Source: Arthrobacter sp. NtRootA1
GTDB lineage: Bacteria > Actinomycetota > Actinomycetes > Actinomycetales > Micrococcaceae
DNA: 64,000 nt
Direction: 5' to 3'
Assembly (NCBI RefSeq): GCF_019976975.1
Contig: NZ_AP024630.1
Span: forward strand, 744,001 to 808,000
Positions 8,646 to 17,181 of the stretch are shown here, piece after piece; positions within the stretch are counted from its first letter, which is position 1; the number at the start of each line of letters is the position of its first letter. A program made the position numbers and the translations under genes. The notes beneath the pieces were generated by a model, which saw only the letters and a program-made list of their open reading frames with translations, searched no databases and was not told the DNA's origin.

Positions 8646-9305
8646 TTAGGCCGCCAGATCCGCCACCTTTTGGGCGTCACTTATGTGGGCTTCCGAAAGT
8701 GAGCGGGCAGACGCTACGTCTCCGTCCGCAATTGCCCGGGCAATTTCTACGTGTTGTTCGGCGGCCTTGTGCGCCCAGTCATCCTTGCCGAGATTCGCTG
8801 CGGTGGAAACCGCAAGCCTGGCTATGGCCCGGCGATGCGCATCGGCCAGGAATTCGTTGCCACTGGCTTCGACGATCAGGTCGTGGAACTGCCTGTTGAT
8901 TCGCGTTGACTCCCGTATGTCACCGCTTTCAATGGCTTTCGCGAAGCCCGTTGCTGCGTCGTTCAGCCGCGCGAACCAGACGGGAGCGATCTGTCCATCG
9001 CGGGCCCGCGCGGCTGTCAGTTCGGCTGCGAATCCTTCAAGGTTGCGTCGCAGATCAAACAGGCGGCGTTTGGCGTCGTGGTCCAAACCTGCAACTACTA
9101 CGCCGCGTGCTGCGGGCGTGAGCAGGCCCTCGGCAAGCATGCGGCTCAGTGCTTCCCTTACGGGTGTGCGGCTGACTCCCAATTCCTCTGCTATCGCTGC
9201 CTCCGGAAGGCGGTCCCCGGCGGTGTAGGTGCCGTCGAGAAATCTGGCCCACAGGACGTCGTAGGTTGACCGTGCTGATCCTGTTCCTGCCGCGTCTGAA
9301 CTCAT
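8646..9305 (-). CDS. GntR-family regulator, FCD (FadR/VanR) subfamily
   Basis: A 219-residue regulator transcribed away from the catabolic operon at 9385-14402. The N-terminal winged helix contains LPEAAIAEELGVSRTPVREALSRM in the GntR pattern. The C-terminal all-helical FCD domain has the metal-ligand style Asp/His residues (RINRQFHDLIVEASGN, AAEQHVEIARAIADGD). FCD proteins usually repress the adjacent catabolic genes and release DNA on binding an organic acid or pathway intermediate. ATG at 9305 has a GTATAC-centred operator candidate a few bases upstream, supporting autoregulation. Confidence 0.9.
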   Translation of the reverse strand: MSSDAAGTGSARSTYDVLWARFLDGTYTAGDRLPEAAIAEELGVSRTPVREALSRMLAEGLLTPAARGVVVAGLDHDAKRRLFDLRRNLEGFAAELTAARARDGQIAPVWFARLNDAATGFAKAIESGDIRESTRINRQFHDLIVEASGNEFLADAHRRAIARLAVSTAANLGKDDWAHKAAEQHVEIARAIADGDVASARSLSEAHISDAQKVADLAA

Positions 9306-9310
9306 GACCT

Positions 9311-9367
9311 AAGTATACAAGGCATGCGAAAACTCCTATTGCATTCATTGCATGCAATGCGTACGCT
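9311..9367 (+). promoter_or_regulatory. Promoter and operators for the catabolic operon and its GntR regulator
   Basis: On the plus strand, -35 TTGCAT (9339-9344) and -10 TACGCT (9362-9367) are 17 bp apart. A perfect 14-bp palindrome CATTGCATGCAATG (9346-9359) fills the spacer, so bound regulator would block RNA polymerase. A second near-palindrome AAGTATACAA (9311-9320) has the GTATAC core common to FCD-type GntR sites and sits next to the regulator's start codon. Two different dyads may mean one belongs to another factor. Confidence 0.6.
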
Positions 9368-9384
9368 GAGTGTGGGAGGTGGTC

Positions 9385-10173
9385 ATGGACATTGGGTCTG
9401 TAGCCCTTATGGCTTTGGCCGGCACAGCTGCCGGCGCAATCAATGCGGTTGCAGGTGGCGGGTCGCTGGTGACCTTTCCAACCCTGCTCGCGCTGGGCTA
9501 CCCGCCCGTCGCGGCCAACGTCATCAACACGGTGGCAGCCTTCCCGGGTTATGTGGGCGGCGTTTGGGGCTATCGCAGGGAACTCAAAGGACAGGCCCGC
9601 AGGGTCGCGATCCTGGGAACCACCACCGTGGTTGGAGCCACAATGGGATCAGCGCTCCTGCTGCTGGGACCGGAATCGACATTTGTTGCTGTGGTTCCTT
9701 GGCTGGTGCTTGCATCGACCCTGCTGCTGGCAGCGCAGCCCGTCTTGACCAAATGGGCAGTCGCACGCGTGGGTGGGGTTCAGAATTCAAGCGTGAGAGC
9801 TGAACGACTGCATGCCAGCAGTCTCGGTCAGTTGGGTGTGGCTACCTATGGTGGCTACTTCAACGCCGGGCTGGGCATCATGATGCTCGGTGTTTTGGGC
9901 ATAACCCTCGATGAGCGGCTTCCCCGGCTCAACGCACTCAAGAGTGTGCTGTCCGCCGTCGCGAGCGCTGTTTCCCTTGTCTTCTTCGGTATCTTCGCGA
10001 CTGTCGCATGGCCCGCGGCATGTGTGATGGCCGCCGCTGGACTGCTCGGAGGATGGATCGGTGCCGTTCTGGGCCGACGCATTCCGGATGTCCTGCTGCG
10101 GCGGTGTGTAGTCATTTTTGGCCTTGTCATTTTCGTCGTTCTTTGGATGGATCATGCTTCCTCAACGCACTAG
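9385..10173 (+). CDS. TSUP-family (TauE/SafE) anion transporter
   Basis: A 262-residue membrane protein with about eight hydrophobic segments in two related halves, each opening with a glycine-rich motif (GTAAGAINAVAGGGSLVTFP in the first). This is the TSUP pattern; members move sulfonates, sulfite, or organic anions. A GTG at 9370 is in frame, but ATG at 9385 has GGGAGG 5-6 nt upstream and is preferred. It is the first gene of the operon and overlaps the amidohydrolase by 20 bp. It probably imports the substrate or exports an anionic product; the substrate is unknown. Confidence 0.85.
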   Translation: MDIGSVALMALAGTAAGAINAVAGGGSLVTFPTLLALGYPPVAANVINTVAAFPGYVGGVWGYRRELKGQARRVAILGTTTVVGATMGSALLLLGPESTFVAVVPWLVLASTLLLAAQPVLTKWAVARVGGVQNSSVRAERLHASSLGQLGVATYGGYFNAGLGIMMLGVLGITLDERLPRLNALKSVLSAVASAVSLVFFGIFATVAWPAACVMAAAGLLGGWIGAVLGRRIPDVLLRRCVVIFGLVIFVVLWMDHASSTH

Positions 10174-11482
10174 CTTGCTACTGCAAAATGCCTTTATTTT
10201 GTCCCTTGACCCGGACGTCCCCGACGGGACCACGGACATCCTGATCAGGGATGGCATTATCGAAAAACTCGGGCAGGGCCTCGCCCTCCCCGACGGGGTG
10301 GAACAGATAGACGGCACCGGAAACCTGGTGACGCCTGGTTTCGTAGACACGCACTGGCATCTGTGGAATTCACTTCTGCGGGGAACAGTGGGGGATGGGC
10401 CCGGACGGGACTACTTCTCAGTGAAGCGCGGCCTTGCCCCCCACCTTAGTGACGATGACTTCTACTGGTCCGCCAGGTTCGCCCTGGCAGAAGCAGTACA
10501 GAACGGAATCACCACCGTCCATAACTGGGACCACAACGTCCGCGGTGCGGGGGATATAGATGCGAACATCCAAGCGCATTTGGATTCGGGGTTGAGGGGC
10601 CGATTCTCCTACGGGCCAAGGGATTCCTCGGGTGCCGACGAAGTGATGGATTTCGACGGTCTGGACGATGCCATCAACAGATGGACTTCCGACCGCCTTG
10701 ACGGGCGGATCCATTTCGGGGTGGCGTTGCGGGGACCCTATCGCACTTCCACGGAGCTTGCTGCGCGGGAATGGAGCTGTGCCAGGGAACGCAACGTTCC
10801 CATCACCATGCATTGCGACCGCTGCATGCGGGAACCTGGTTGTCAGTCGTGTGGCCTGACCAGACTGGACCGTGAGGGATTGCTCGGACCGGACGTCCAG
10901 GTGGTTCACGCCGTGCACGCCAGCGCGGAGGACATTGAAGCCATTGCCCGGACAGGAACCAGGATTTCGGTGAGCCCACTTTCGGAAATGCGCACCATGG
11001 GCTTTCCCGTGGTCACGGAGTTCCTCGAAGCGGGCGTTTTGACATCACTTTCTGTGGACACACTCGCCATGCCGGCAAACGCAGATGTACTTTCCAGCTT
11101 GCGGGCGTTGCTCTCCGTTGAGCACGCACGCACCAAACGGGCAACGCTGACTCCTCGAATTGCCCTCGAGATGGCTACCATCCGTGCCGCCAAGGATCTT
11201 GGCATCGATGGCATCACAGGATCCATCAGACAGGGCAAACGGGCCGATCTGATCGTCTTCGACAGGTCAAGTACCTCGCTGCTTCCAACGGGTGATCCTG
11301 CCGAAAGCCTCGTCTATCACGGAACTTCCGCGGCAATCCGCGCCGTCATCAGCGATGGACGCGTTCTTCTTCGTGATGGCGAACTGGTACAACAGACGGC
11401 CCGCCAAGCCATTGATACGGCCACAGAGCGGCGCGACGCCCTGGTCCAGCGCGCAACGGCAGCCGGAACCTGGGACAAATAA
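10154..11482 (+). CDS. Amidohydrolase-superfamily deaminase/hydrolase (AtzA/TrzN/SsnA-like)
   Basis: A 442-residue TIM-barrel metal hydrolase. Ligands are in family order: HxH in FVDTHWHLWNSLLRG, a strand-5 His in PITMHCDRC, a strand-6 His in VVHAVHAS, and a strand-8 Asp in SLSVDTLAMPAN. THWH...LLRG resembles the s-triazine hydrolase/guanine-deaminase branch, which removes amino, chloro or similar groups from N-heterocycles. A Cys-rich insert (CDRCMREPGCQSCGL) follows the strand-5 His and is unusual. ATG at 10154 lies inside the end of the transporter gene. The substrate cannot be named from sequence. Confidence 0.88.
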   Translation: MLPQRTSLLLQNAFILSLDPDVPDGTTDILIRDGIIEKLGQGLALPDGVEQIDGTGNLVTPGFVDTHWHLWNSLLRGTVGDGPGRDYFSVKRGLAPHLSDDDFYWSARFALAEAVQNGITTVHNWDHNVRGAGDIDANIQAHLDSGLRGRFSYGPRDSSGADEVMDFDGLDDAINRWTSDRLDGRIHFGVALRGPYRTSTELAAREWSCARERNVPITMHCDRCMREPGCQSCGLTRLDREGLLGPDVQVVHAVHASAEDIEAIARTGTRISVSPLSEMRTMGFPVVTEFLEAGVLTSLSVDTLAMPANADVLSSLRALLSVEHARTKRATLTPRIALEMATIRAAKDLGIDGITGSIRQGKRADLIVFDRSSTSLLPTGDPAESLVYHGTSAAIRAVISDGRVLLRDGELVQQTARQAIDTATERRDALVQRATAAGTWDK

Positions 11483-11511
11483 ATCAGCAACAATCAGGAA
11501 GGCAATCAACG

Positions 11512-12813
11512 ATGATAAGCCAAAACGACTCAACGGCGGTGCCCAAGGAACGGCCTCCGGCGTCAGCGGAGCGTGTCCAACGGCTCGGCACCTCCGGAGC
11601 CATGTTCATGTTCCTGCTTATCCTCCTGGCCTACTCAGTCAATGCAATGGACCGCATGGTTTTCCCGGTCCTGCTGACGGAGGTCAGGACAGAATACGGG
11701 TTTGGGCTTCCCGAGGCCGGGCTGCAATCCACACTCTTCGCCTTGGGAATGGGACTTACGGGTATCCCGGCTGGTATGGCCCTGCGCCGCGTAAACCGGA
11801 AACACGTCCTGATCATGGGAACAGTCCTCTTCTCCATCGCCACGGTACTCACGGTGTTGAGCGCCGGGTTCTGGGACATGCTGCTGTGGCGGGTCCTCAG
11901 CGGTGTAGGTGAAGCCTTGCAGTTGGTGGCCATTCTTACTGTGGCAACGCATGCCTTTCCCAGGCACCGTGGCATCGCGATCGGTTCAGTAAACGTCGCC
12001 TTCGCCACGGGCGCACTGGTGGGGCCAAACCTCGGAGTCTTCCTTCACCAGGAGTTTGATTCCTGGCGTGCTCCGATGATTGCCTTCGGAGCCATCGGGA
12101 TCGTAGCCGCGCTTCTGGTTGCGGTGTTCGTCCGATCATCATTCACGGAACGGCGCTCCGTCCAGGAGACAACCCATTACGTAGGCGGGGCAACCAGCTT
12201 TTTCAGCCGTAATCCCCTGATCCTGGCGGTGATCACGCTGCTGTTCGGTCTCATAGATTTTGGCTACATAGGAATGTATGCCAGTTTCCTGATCGAGCAC
12301 CTGCATTTCAAACAGGCTGATGCAGCTCTTGCCGTCGGGTTATCCGGACTTGCCGCTTTCGCCTCTCCCCTGGGGGGTTGGCTTGTTGATCGCCTGACTC
12401 CCAAAATTGCCATCACATCGTTGAGCGTCGCGCAGGCCGTTTGTGGTGCTGCATTGTTCGCAGGACCCGCAACCGTTGCGTGGCAGGCCGTATGGTCGTT
12501 CCTCTTTGGCTTGGTGGCCAGCTCCGGGCTCTACGTTGGGCTCGTCGCTTCCCTGGTCAAAAGCATGAATGAATCCCACTCATCCCGCGCTTCAGGACTC
12601 TTCACAACGTGCATCTACACGGCAGCCGGTTTCGCCGGTTTGGCCTTCAGCCTTCTTGTCGGAAGTACCGACTGGAGCACCGCCGGCCTGGTCCAGATCA
12701 CAGGCCTGTCCTTGGCGTCCGGTCTGCTCGCTTTGGCCCTGCGAACGGCCGACTTCAGTCGGCTGGCCCCTTCAGCCACTGTTCCGGACCCCGTAGCCAC
12801 CACTCAGGAGTAA
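11512..12813 (+). CDS. MFS transporter of the catabolic operon
   Basis: A 433-residue 12-helix major facilitator. The first helix follows a 35-residue hydrophilic N-terminus, and the helix 2-3 loop has the MFS-type pattern GIPAGMALRRVNRKHVL. ATG at 11512 has AGGAAGG about 10 nt upstream. It lies 29 bp after the amidohydrolase gene and 3 bp before the FAH-family gene, so it is certainly in the same transcript. The operon therefore has two unrelated transporters, one perhaps importing substrate and one exporting a product such as an amine or acid. Confidence 0.9.
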   Translation: MISQNDSTAVPKERPPASAERVQRLGTSGAMFMFLLILLAYSVNAMDRMVFPVLLTEVRTEYGFGLPEAGLQSTLFALGMGLTGIPAGMALRRVNRKHVLIMGTVLFSIATVLTVLSAGFWDMLLWRVLSGVGEALQLVAILTVATHAFPRHRGIAIGSVNVAFATGALVGPNLGVFLHQEFDSWRAPMIAFGAIGIVAALLVAVFVRSSFTERRSVQETTHYVGGATSFFSRNPLILAVITLLFGLIDFGYIGMYASFLIEHLHFKQADAALAVGLSGLAAFASPLGGWLVDRLTPKIAITSLSVAQAVCGAALFAGPATVAWQAVWSFLFGLVASSGLYVGLVASLVKSMNESHSSRASGLFTTCIYTAAGFAGLAFSLLVGSTDWSTAGLVQITGLSLASGLLALALRTADFSRLAPSATVPDPVATTQE

Positions 12814-12816
12814 CCA

Positions 12817-13515
12817 ATGCAAACACTTTGGAAAACAACCCAAGCCCTTGTTCCCGTAGCCGGTTCCGAGCACGGATTCCCCGTCCGCCGCATCTACTGT
12901 GTGGGGAGGAACTATGTGGACCACATTCGCGAGATGCGTGAAGGCGACGAACGCGACGATCCGTTCTTCTTCCAGAAGCCAAGTGATTGCGTCGAACTGG
13001 ACGGCGCGGCCATCGCCTACCCGCAATCAACCGATGACTTCCAGTTCGAGGGTGAACTCGTAGTGGCAGTGGGCAAGCGGCTTCGCAACAGCCAGCCACA
13101 GGATACTTCCGATGCTGTGTTTGGCTACGCTGCCGGAATCGATCTGACCCGCAGGGACTTGCAAAGAAATTCAGTGTCCCAAGCGCGTCCTTGGGAGCCA
13201 GGAAAATCGTTTGACAGTTCGGCTCCCTGCGGCCCGATCCTTCCAGCGGCATCGGTGCAGGACCTGGAAAACGCAACCTTGGTTCTCACTGTCAATGGAA
13301 AAGAGCGTCAGCGAACGAGCCTGGGCCTGATGATCTGGTCCGTTCCGGAAATCCTTTCCCGGCTTAGTTCCCTGTACACCCTGGAACCGGGTGACTTGAT
13401 TTACACGGGTACCCCAGCGGGCGTTTCGGCCATTGTTCCCGGCGACCAGGTCTCCGTGGAGATTACGGGCCTTCCAAAACTGAGCATCGCAGTGACCGAA
13501 CAGGAGGAATCATGA
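12817..13515 (+). CDS. Fumarylacetoacetate-hydrolase-family enzyme
   Basis: A 232-residue FAH-fold C-C hydrolase or decarboxylase. Metal ligands are visible as the two Glu in FEGELVVAVGKRL and the Asp in AAGIDLTRRDLQ. The catalytic-lid segment CVGRNYVDHI and the C-terminal DLIYTGTPAGV are typical of the maleylpyruvate/fumarylpyruvate hydrolase branch. These enzymes cleave beta-diketo acids late in aromatic or heterocycle breakdown, so this suggests a ring-opened keto-acid intermediate. The ribosome site AGGAG overlaps the MFS stop codon, and the stop overlaps the next start by 4 bp (ATGA). Confidence 0.88.
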   Translation: MQTLWKTTQALVPVAGSEHGFPVRRIYCVGRNYVDHIREMREGDERDDPFFFQKPSDCVELDGAAIAYPQSTDDFQFEGELVVAVGKRLRNSQPQDTSDAVFGYAAGIDLTRRDLQRNSVSQARPWEPGKSFDSSAPCGPILPAASVQDLENATLVLTVNGKERQRTSLGLMIWSVPEILSRLSSLYTLEPGDLIYTGTPAGVSAIVPGDQVSVEITGLPKLSIAVTEQEES

Positions 13516-14402
13516 AACCGAGCGAACGAATCGACTATGAGGCGATTGTTGATCGTCCAGTGCGACTTCTGCCGGACGGCAAGAAGGTAGCGGTCTGGGT
13601 GATAGTCAACATTGAGGAGTGGAATGACGATGAGGCGATGCCGCGCACTGTCCTGAGTCCTCCGGCCGGCGGCGTCCCCACACCGGACGTGCCCAACTGG
13701 TGCTGGCATGAATATGGAAACAGGGTGGGTTTCTGGAGGCTCTTGAAGGCCCTCGATGAGTTCGGCATCCCGGTGGCATTGGCCGTCAACGGCAAGGCCG
13801 TCGCGTCCTACCCGGCGATAACTGCGGCTGCAAAGGAACGCGGCTGGGAGTTTATTGGCCACGGCTATGGCCAGAAAAACATGCAGAAAGTGCCGGACGA
13901 GCGCGAAGATATCCGGCTGACCACCGACGCCATCCGCCAAGCCACCGGCAAGGCCCCGCGTGGCTGGCTGGGGCCGGGCCTGACGGAAACCTGGGAGACG
14001 CCGGACATTCTGGTCGAGGAGGGCTACGAGTACGTCTGTGACTGGGTATTGGATGACCAGCCTGTGGAACTCCGCACGCGGACAAAGCCCATCACCAGCA
14101 TCCCCTACACGCAGGAGTGCAATGACGTGGCAATGATGCTCATCCAGCACCATCCCGCCCGTGAATATCTCCAGCGTGCAAAGGACCAGTTTGACCAGCT
14201 TGCCGAGGACTCGGCGGAGTCGGCCAGGGTTATGGCGCTGGTCATCCACCCCTACATCATGGCCGCGCCGCACCGCCTGACCTACTTCAAGCAGGCGCTG
14301 GCGCATATCCGGGCCGATGCCAGATCTGTGTTCATGACGGGGGAGCAGATTCTGGATTGGCACCGCCAAACTGCGGACAACCAGAGCTTGGCGGCACTAT
14401 AA
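13512..14402 (+). CDS. Polysaccharide-deacetylase-fold hydrolase (PuuE/allantoinase-like)
   Basis: A 296-residue NodB-fold protein. The usual TFDDG is replaced by VNIEEW, as in the PuuE allantoinase branch that acts on amides rather than chitin. The metal His pair is in EFIGHGYGQKN, the substrate loop is WLGPGLTETW, and a late conserved His is in LVIHPYIMAAPHR. It overlaps the FAH-family gene by 4 bp and ends the operon. In this context it probably hydrolyses a cyclic amide, ureide or N-acyl bond. A sugar substrate is unlikely because there is no signal peptide. Confidence 0.85.
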   Translation: MKPSERIDYEAIVDRPVRLLPDGKKVAVWVIVNIEEWNDDEAMPRTVLSPPAGGVPTPDVPNWCWHEYGNRVGFWRLLKALDEFGIPVALAVNGKAVASYPAITAAAKERGWEFIGHGYGQKNMQKVPDEREDIRLTTDAIRQATGKAPRGWLGPGLTETWETPDILVEEGYEYVCDWVLDDQPVELRTRTKPITSIPYTQECNDVAMMLIQHHPAREYLQRAKDQFDQLAEDSAESARVMALVIHPYIMAAPHRLTYFKQALAHIRADARSVFMTGEQILDWHRQTADNQSLAAL

Positions 14403-14464
14403 GTCCTGTTGGAATGGAGCGGCGGCGGAGGCGGGGTGCTCCGTCGCCGTCGCCGCGCACCTAG

Positions 14465-14532
14465 CCCAACTGACTGGCAATAGGGGTTGTTTCGAAGGGG
14501 CTCAAAACAACCCCTATTGCGAGCTACTTGGG
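14465..14532. repeat. Dispersed palindromic repeat, family B copy 1 (also a likely bidirectional terminator)
   Basis: Two 28-nt arms (14465-14492 and 14505-14532) pair with only a few mismatches around a 12-nt loop. The inner 15 bp (CAATAGGGGTTGTTT and its complement) are perfect. The outer ends, CCCAACTGACT and CTACTTGGG, are shared with the copy at 31716-31781, while the inner core differs. The right arm runs through the LysR stop codon at 14524. Convergent genes on both sides make it a natural two-way terminator. Confidence 0.8.
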
Positions 14533-15453
14533 TTCAGGGCGTACAGGTAGCTCGTGCTCGGCCGCCACTTCGCGCAGGAGCCGGACGGCATGCCGGATAT
14601 TGGGGCTGGCAGTCATGGTCTTTCGGTACACGATTCCAACGGCTCGCTGCTGAACGGGGTTGACGACCGGCACGGCAACGACGCCGGGTGGCAGGGGTGG
14701 CCTGCCCAGACGAGGCACGAGCGCTACGGCCACAGCCTGCTCCACCATGGCGATATGGGTGGAGAAATCGGGATCGTAGACCCGGATATCGGGGACCCGC
14801 CCAAGCCCGGCGAAGATCTGCAGGAGGGCTTCGTTGCAGATAGCGCCGGCCGGCGTACTGACCCAGATTTCGTCCAGTAAGTCTTCACGCTCGACGACGG
14901 CCCGTCCAGCAAGAGCGTGGGTGCTGTTAAGCAGGACGTCGGCCTGGTCCAGGCAAAGGTCCTCATGCACCAGGTTCTCGGGAATGACCAGCGGCACGGA
15001 GTTCCAGTTGTGCACCACGGCCAGTTCAGCCTCGCCTGATGCAACTCGTTGGACGGCTTCACGTGGGTCCTCCGCCAGCACGCTGATTTCAAGTGCAGAA
15101 TCGCTGGTTCCGATGCGTCCGAGCATTGGCCCCACCAGGCCGCGGCAGGCAGTGGAGAACGCCACGAGCCGCAGCAGCCCGGAAGGCTTCGAGGGATCGG
15201 CGAGGAGTGTTGCCTGCAGTTCCTCGAGTTCACCCATGATTCGCCGCCCATACCCAGCGAGGGCAAGGCCCCGTTCCGTAAGGAGTACGCCGCGGCCGTT
15301 GCGCTCCAGGACGGCCACCCCGGTTTGCTTCTCCAACTTCTTGATCTGCTGGGAAACCGCTGACGGACTGTAACCCATCACGTCCGAGGCGGCCACTACC
15401 GATCCGTGCTGTTCCACGGCTACCAGGGCACGCAAGGCTGAAATGTCGATCAT
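14524..15453 (-). CDS. LysR-family transcription regulator
   Basis: A 309-residue regulator divergent from an EamA exporter. The N-terminal helix-turn-helix spans residues 1-60 (LRALVAVEQHGSVVAASDVM, SPSAVSQQIKKLEKQTG). The remainder is the two-lobed periplasmic-binding-protein-like effector domain, with LRLVAFSTACRGLVGPML and AICNEALLQIFAGLG. LysR proteins typically control the adjacent divergent gene, so regulation of the transporter at 15518 by a small effector is likely. The last codons lie inside a family B palindromic repeat. Confidence 0.92.
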   Translation of the reverse strand: MIDISALRALVAVEQHGSVVAASDVMGYSPSAVSQQIKKLEKQTGVAVLERNGRGVLLTERGLALAGYGRRIMGELEELQATLLADPSKPSGLLRLVAFSTACRGLVGPMLGRIGTSDSALEISVLAEDPREAVQRVASGEAELAVVHNWNSVPLVIPENLVHEDLCLDQADVLLNSTHALAGRAVVEREDLLDEIWVSTPAGAICNEALLQIFAGLGRVPDIRVYDPDFSTHIAMVEQAVAVALVPRLGRPPLPPGVVAVPVVNPVQQRAVGIVYRKTMTASPNIRHAVRLLREVAAEHELPVRPEPK

Positions 15454-15454
15454 G

Positions 15455-15468
15455 AAGTAAATCTACTT
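15455..15468. promoter_or_regulatory. Dyad in the LysR/EamA intergenic region
   Basis: A perfect AAGTA-AATC-TACTT dyad begins one base from the LysR start codon in the 64-bp divergent intergenic region. It fits the T-N11-A form of LysR sites and could serve autorepression and activation of the exporter gene. Confidence 0.45.
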
Positions 15469-15517
15469 GGTTTCATGCTGAATTCAACGCTGGTGCTTAA
15501 ACCATTCCAGTGCCAGA

Positions 15518-16438
15518 GTGATTCTTGTGAACCTCCGCCACTCCGCCCTCGCCGTCCTCGTCGCTGTCCTTTGGGGCGTGAACTTTGTCGCCATAGACCT
15601 CGGCCTGCACGCCAACGGTCGCAATGTCCCGCCGTTGCTTTTCGTCGCCTTCCGATTCCTGCTGGTCGTGTTTCCGTTCATTCTGTTCATCCGCAAACCC
15701 GACGTGAGCTGGAAAGCGATCATCGGCGTCGGGCTTTTCATGAGCGCTGGTCAGTTTGGACTGCTGTACCTGGGCATGGCTCTGGGGATGCCGGCAGGGC
15801 TGGCCTCCCTCGTCTTGCAGGCGCAGGTGCTGTTCACAGTGCTGATCGCGGCGCGGTTCCTTGGCGAGAAGCCCAGCCGCAGGCAGATGCTCGGGGTTGG
15901 GCTCGGCCTCGCGGGTCTTGGCGTTGTCGCGGTGGGGCGCAGCGCCGTGGCTCCTATCCTGCCTCTCATGATCGTGCTGGCCGCGGCCTTGTCCTGGGCG
16001 ATCGGAAACGTGGTTGCGCGGCACTCGAAAGCGGCATCGGGCCTTGGCCTGGTGGTGTGGTCCGGGGCCGTGGTGCCTCTCCCTTTGGCGGGATTGTCAC
16101 TTGTGGTGGACGGCCCGGGCACCGTGTGGGCGACCATCACGGACCTCCAAATGCCTACCATCCTGAGCGCCATCTACACTGCGGTTTTCGCCTCGCTTGT
16201 TGGGTATGGCATCTGGAACCGCCTGCTGACGCTCTACCCGAGTTCCGACGTCGTGCCTTTCACGCTGCTGGTTCCGGTGGTGGGTATGACGGCTGCCTGG
16301 CTGGTCCTGAACGAAATCCCGACGCCGCCCGAAATTATGGGAGGGCTGATCCTGCTGGTCGGAGTCGCGACTGCTGTGCTCGGCGCATCACGAAAACGCA
16401 CGGAAACTCCCGTTGAGAGGCCTGCTCTGCGCCTCTAA
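15518..16438 (+). CDS. EamA-family (drug/metabolite) transporter
   Basis: A 306-residue protein with about ten transmembrane helices in two EamA repeats; the first opens with LAVLVAVLWGVNFVAIDLGL. EamA proteins mostly export amino acids, purines or other metabolites. The start is GTG at 15518, with another GTG at 15527; no ATG is near. The gene is divergent from the LysR regulator. Its last seven codons are encoded by the left arm of a family A palindromic repeat, so the repeat has been recruited into coding sequence. Confidence 0.9.
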   Translation: MILVNLRHSALAVLVAVLWGVNFVAIDLGLHANGRNVPPLLFVAFRFLLVVFPFILFIRKPDVSWKAIIGVGLFMSAGQFGLLYLGMALGMPAGLASLVLQAQVLFTVLIAARFLGEKPSRRQMLGVGLGLAGLGVVAVGRSAVAPILPLMIVLAAALSWAIGNVVARHSKAASGLGLVVWSGAVVPLPLAGLSLVVDGPGTVWATITDLQMPTILSAIYTAVFASLVGYGIWNRLLTLYPSSDVVPFTLLVPVVGMTAAWLVLNEIPTPPEIMGGLILLVGVATAVLGASRKRTETPVERPALRL

Positions 16439-16472
16439 TCGCGCGTGAAGCACGCAGAGCGGGCCCCGCAAC
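16412..16472. repeat. Dispersed palindromic repeat, family A copy 1
   Basis: The left arm GTTGAGAGGCCTGCTCTGCG (16412-16431) and right arm CGCAGAGCGGGCCCCGCAAC (16453-16472) pair around a 21-nt loop. It matches copies at 17182, 22264 and 28864 in both arms. The left arm overlaps the 3' end of the EamA gene. Confidence 0.85.
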
Positions 16473-16490
16473 GCAGGGGGTTGGGGGTCG

Positions 16491-17132
16491 TTAGCGCTTC
16501 GAGGCGGGTTTGCGTTGTGTGGAAACGCCCGACGCCGGACGCTTGGCCGCCGCTGTAGGCGTGCGGGGTGCTGCGGGACGCTTCGCCGGAGCGGCCTTGG
16601 CAGCGCCCGAAGGACGTGCCGTCGATGTAGTCGGGCGTTTGGCAGGCGCGGCTGGACGTGAGCTGGCAGCTCGTTTAGTTGGTGTTGTGCTTCGTTTGGC
16701 TGCCGGCGTGGGTTGCCTGGCCCTACTGGAACCAAACGATGGCCAGACCGCCCCGAGGAACAGGACAGCCAGCGTCCCCACACCAGCCACTGCGGCCAGA
16801 TAGAAGTAGATGTCTGAGTCCTCAGTGCTCACGGCACTTCCCATGGCATTGGCATCCTGGTTGAACGCGAGGCCCCACATGCGCAGGAATGCAATGCTGA
16901 AGCCGATGAAAAGGCTGGTACCGGCAGCGCCAAGGAGAACCACGAGGTATCGCCGCCGGTTGAAGACCTGCACTATCGAAGCCAAATAGCAGGTCAGCAC
17001 CGCTCCCAGAAACAGGTACAGGACCAGTTCTTCGAGGACCACGGCCGCGAGCACCAAAAGCCCGAGGGACATAAAAGCGGCTACCACCGCAAGCTTTCCG
17101 CTGTTCCCCATGTGACGCATGAGTCTAATCAT
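16491..17132 (-). CDS. Four-helix membrane protein with a long basic Ala/Pro/Lys tail
   Basis: A 213-residue protein of unknown function. Four hydrophobic helices occupy about residues 12-130. The last 80 residues are a low-complexity tail of Ala, Pro, Thr, Lys and Arg with repeated AKRP/AKRS/TKRA units, resembling bacterial histone-H1-like tails, and would be cytosolic if the N-terminus is inside. The frame extends far upstream over the TetR gene, but only the part after ATG 17132 has sensible composition. Other possible starts are ATG 17120 and 17111; none has a clear ribosome site. Family A repeats flank it on both sides. Confidence 0.75.
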   Translation of the reverse strand: MIRLMRHMGNSGKLAVVAAFMSLGLLVLAAVVLEELVLYLFLGAVLTCYLASIVQVFNRRRYLVVLLGAAGTSLFIGFSIAFLRMWGLAFNQDANAMGSAVSTEDSDIYFYLAAVAGVGTLAVLFLGAVWPSFGSSRARQPTPAAKRSTTPTKRAASSRPAAPAKRPTTSTARPSGAAKAAPAKRPAAPRTPTAAAKRPASGVSTQRKPASKR

Positions 17133-17181
17133 CGCCGACCAGCGGGCCACGCCACGCCGTCGTAGATTGCAGTTGGATACC

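Noticed and set aside
9339..9367. A CRISPR or phage-type repeat suggested by repeated GCATT/ATGC units
   Set aside because: The repeats are a single palindrome in promoter position. There are no regularly spaced repeats or cas genes anywhere in the window.
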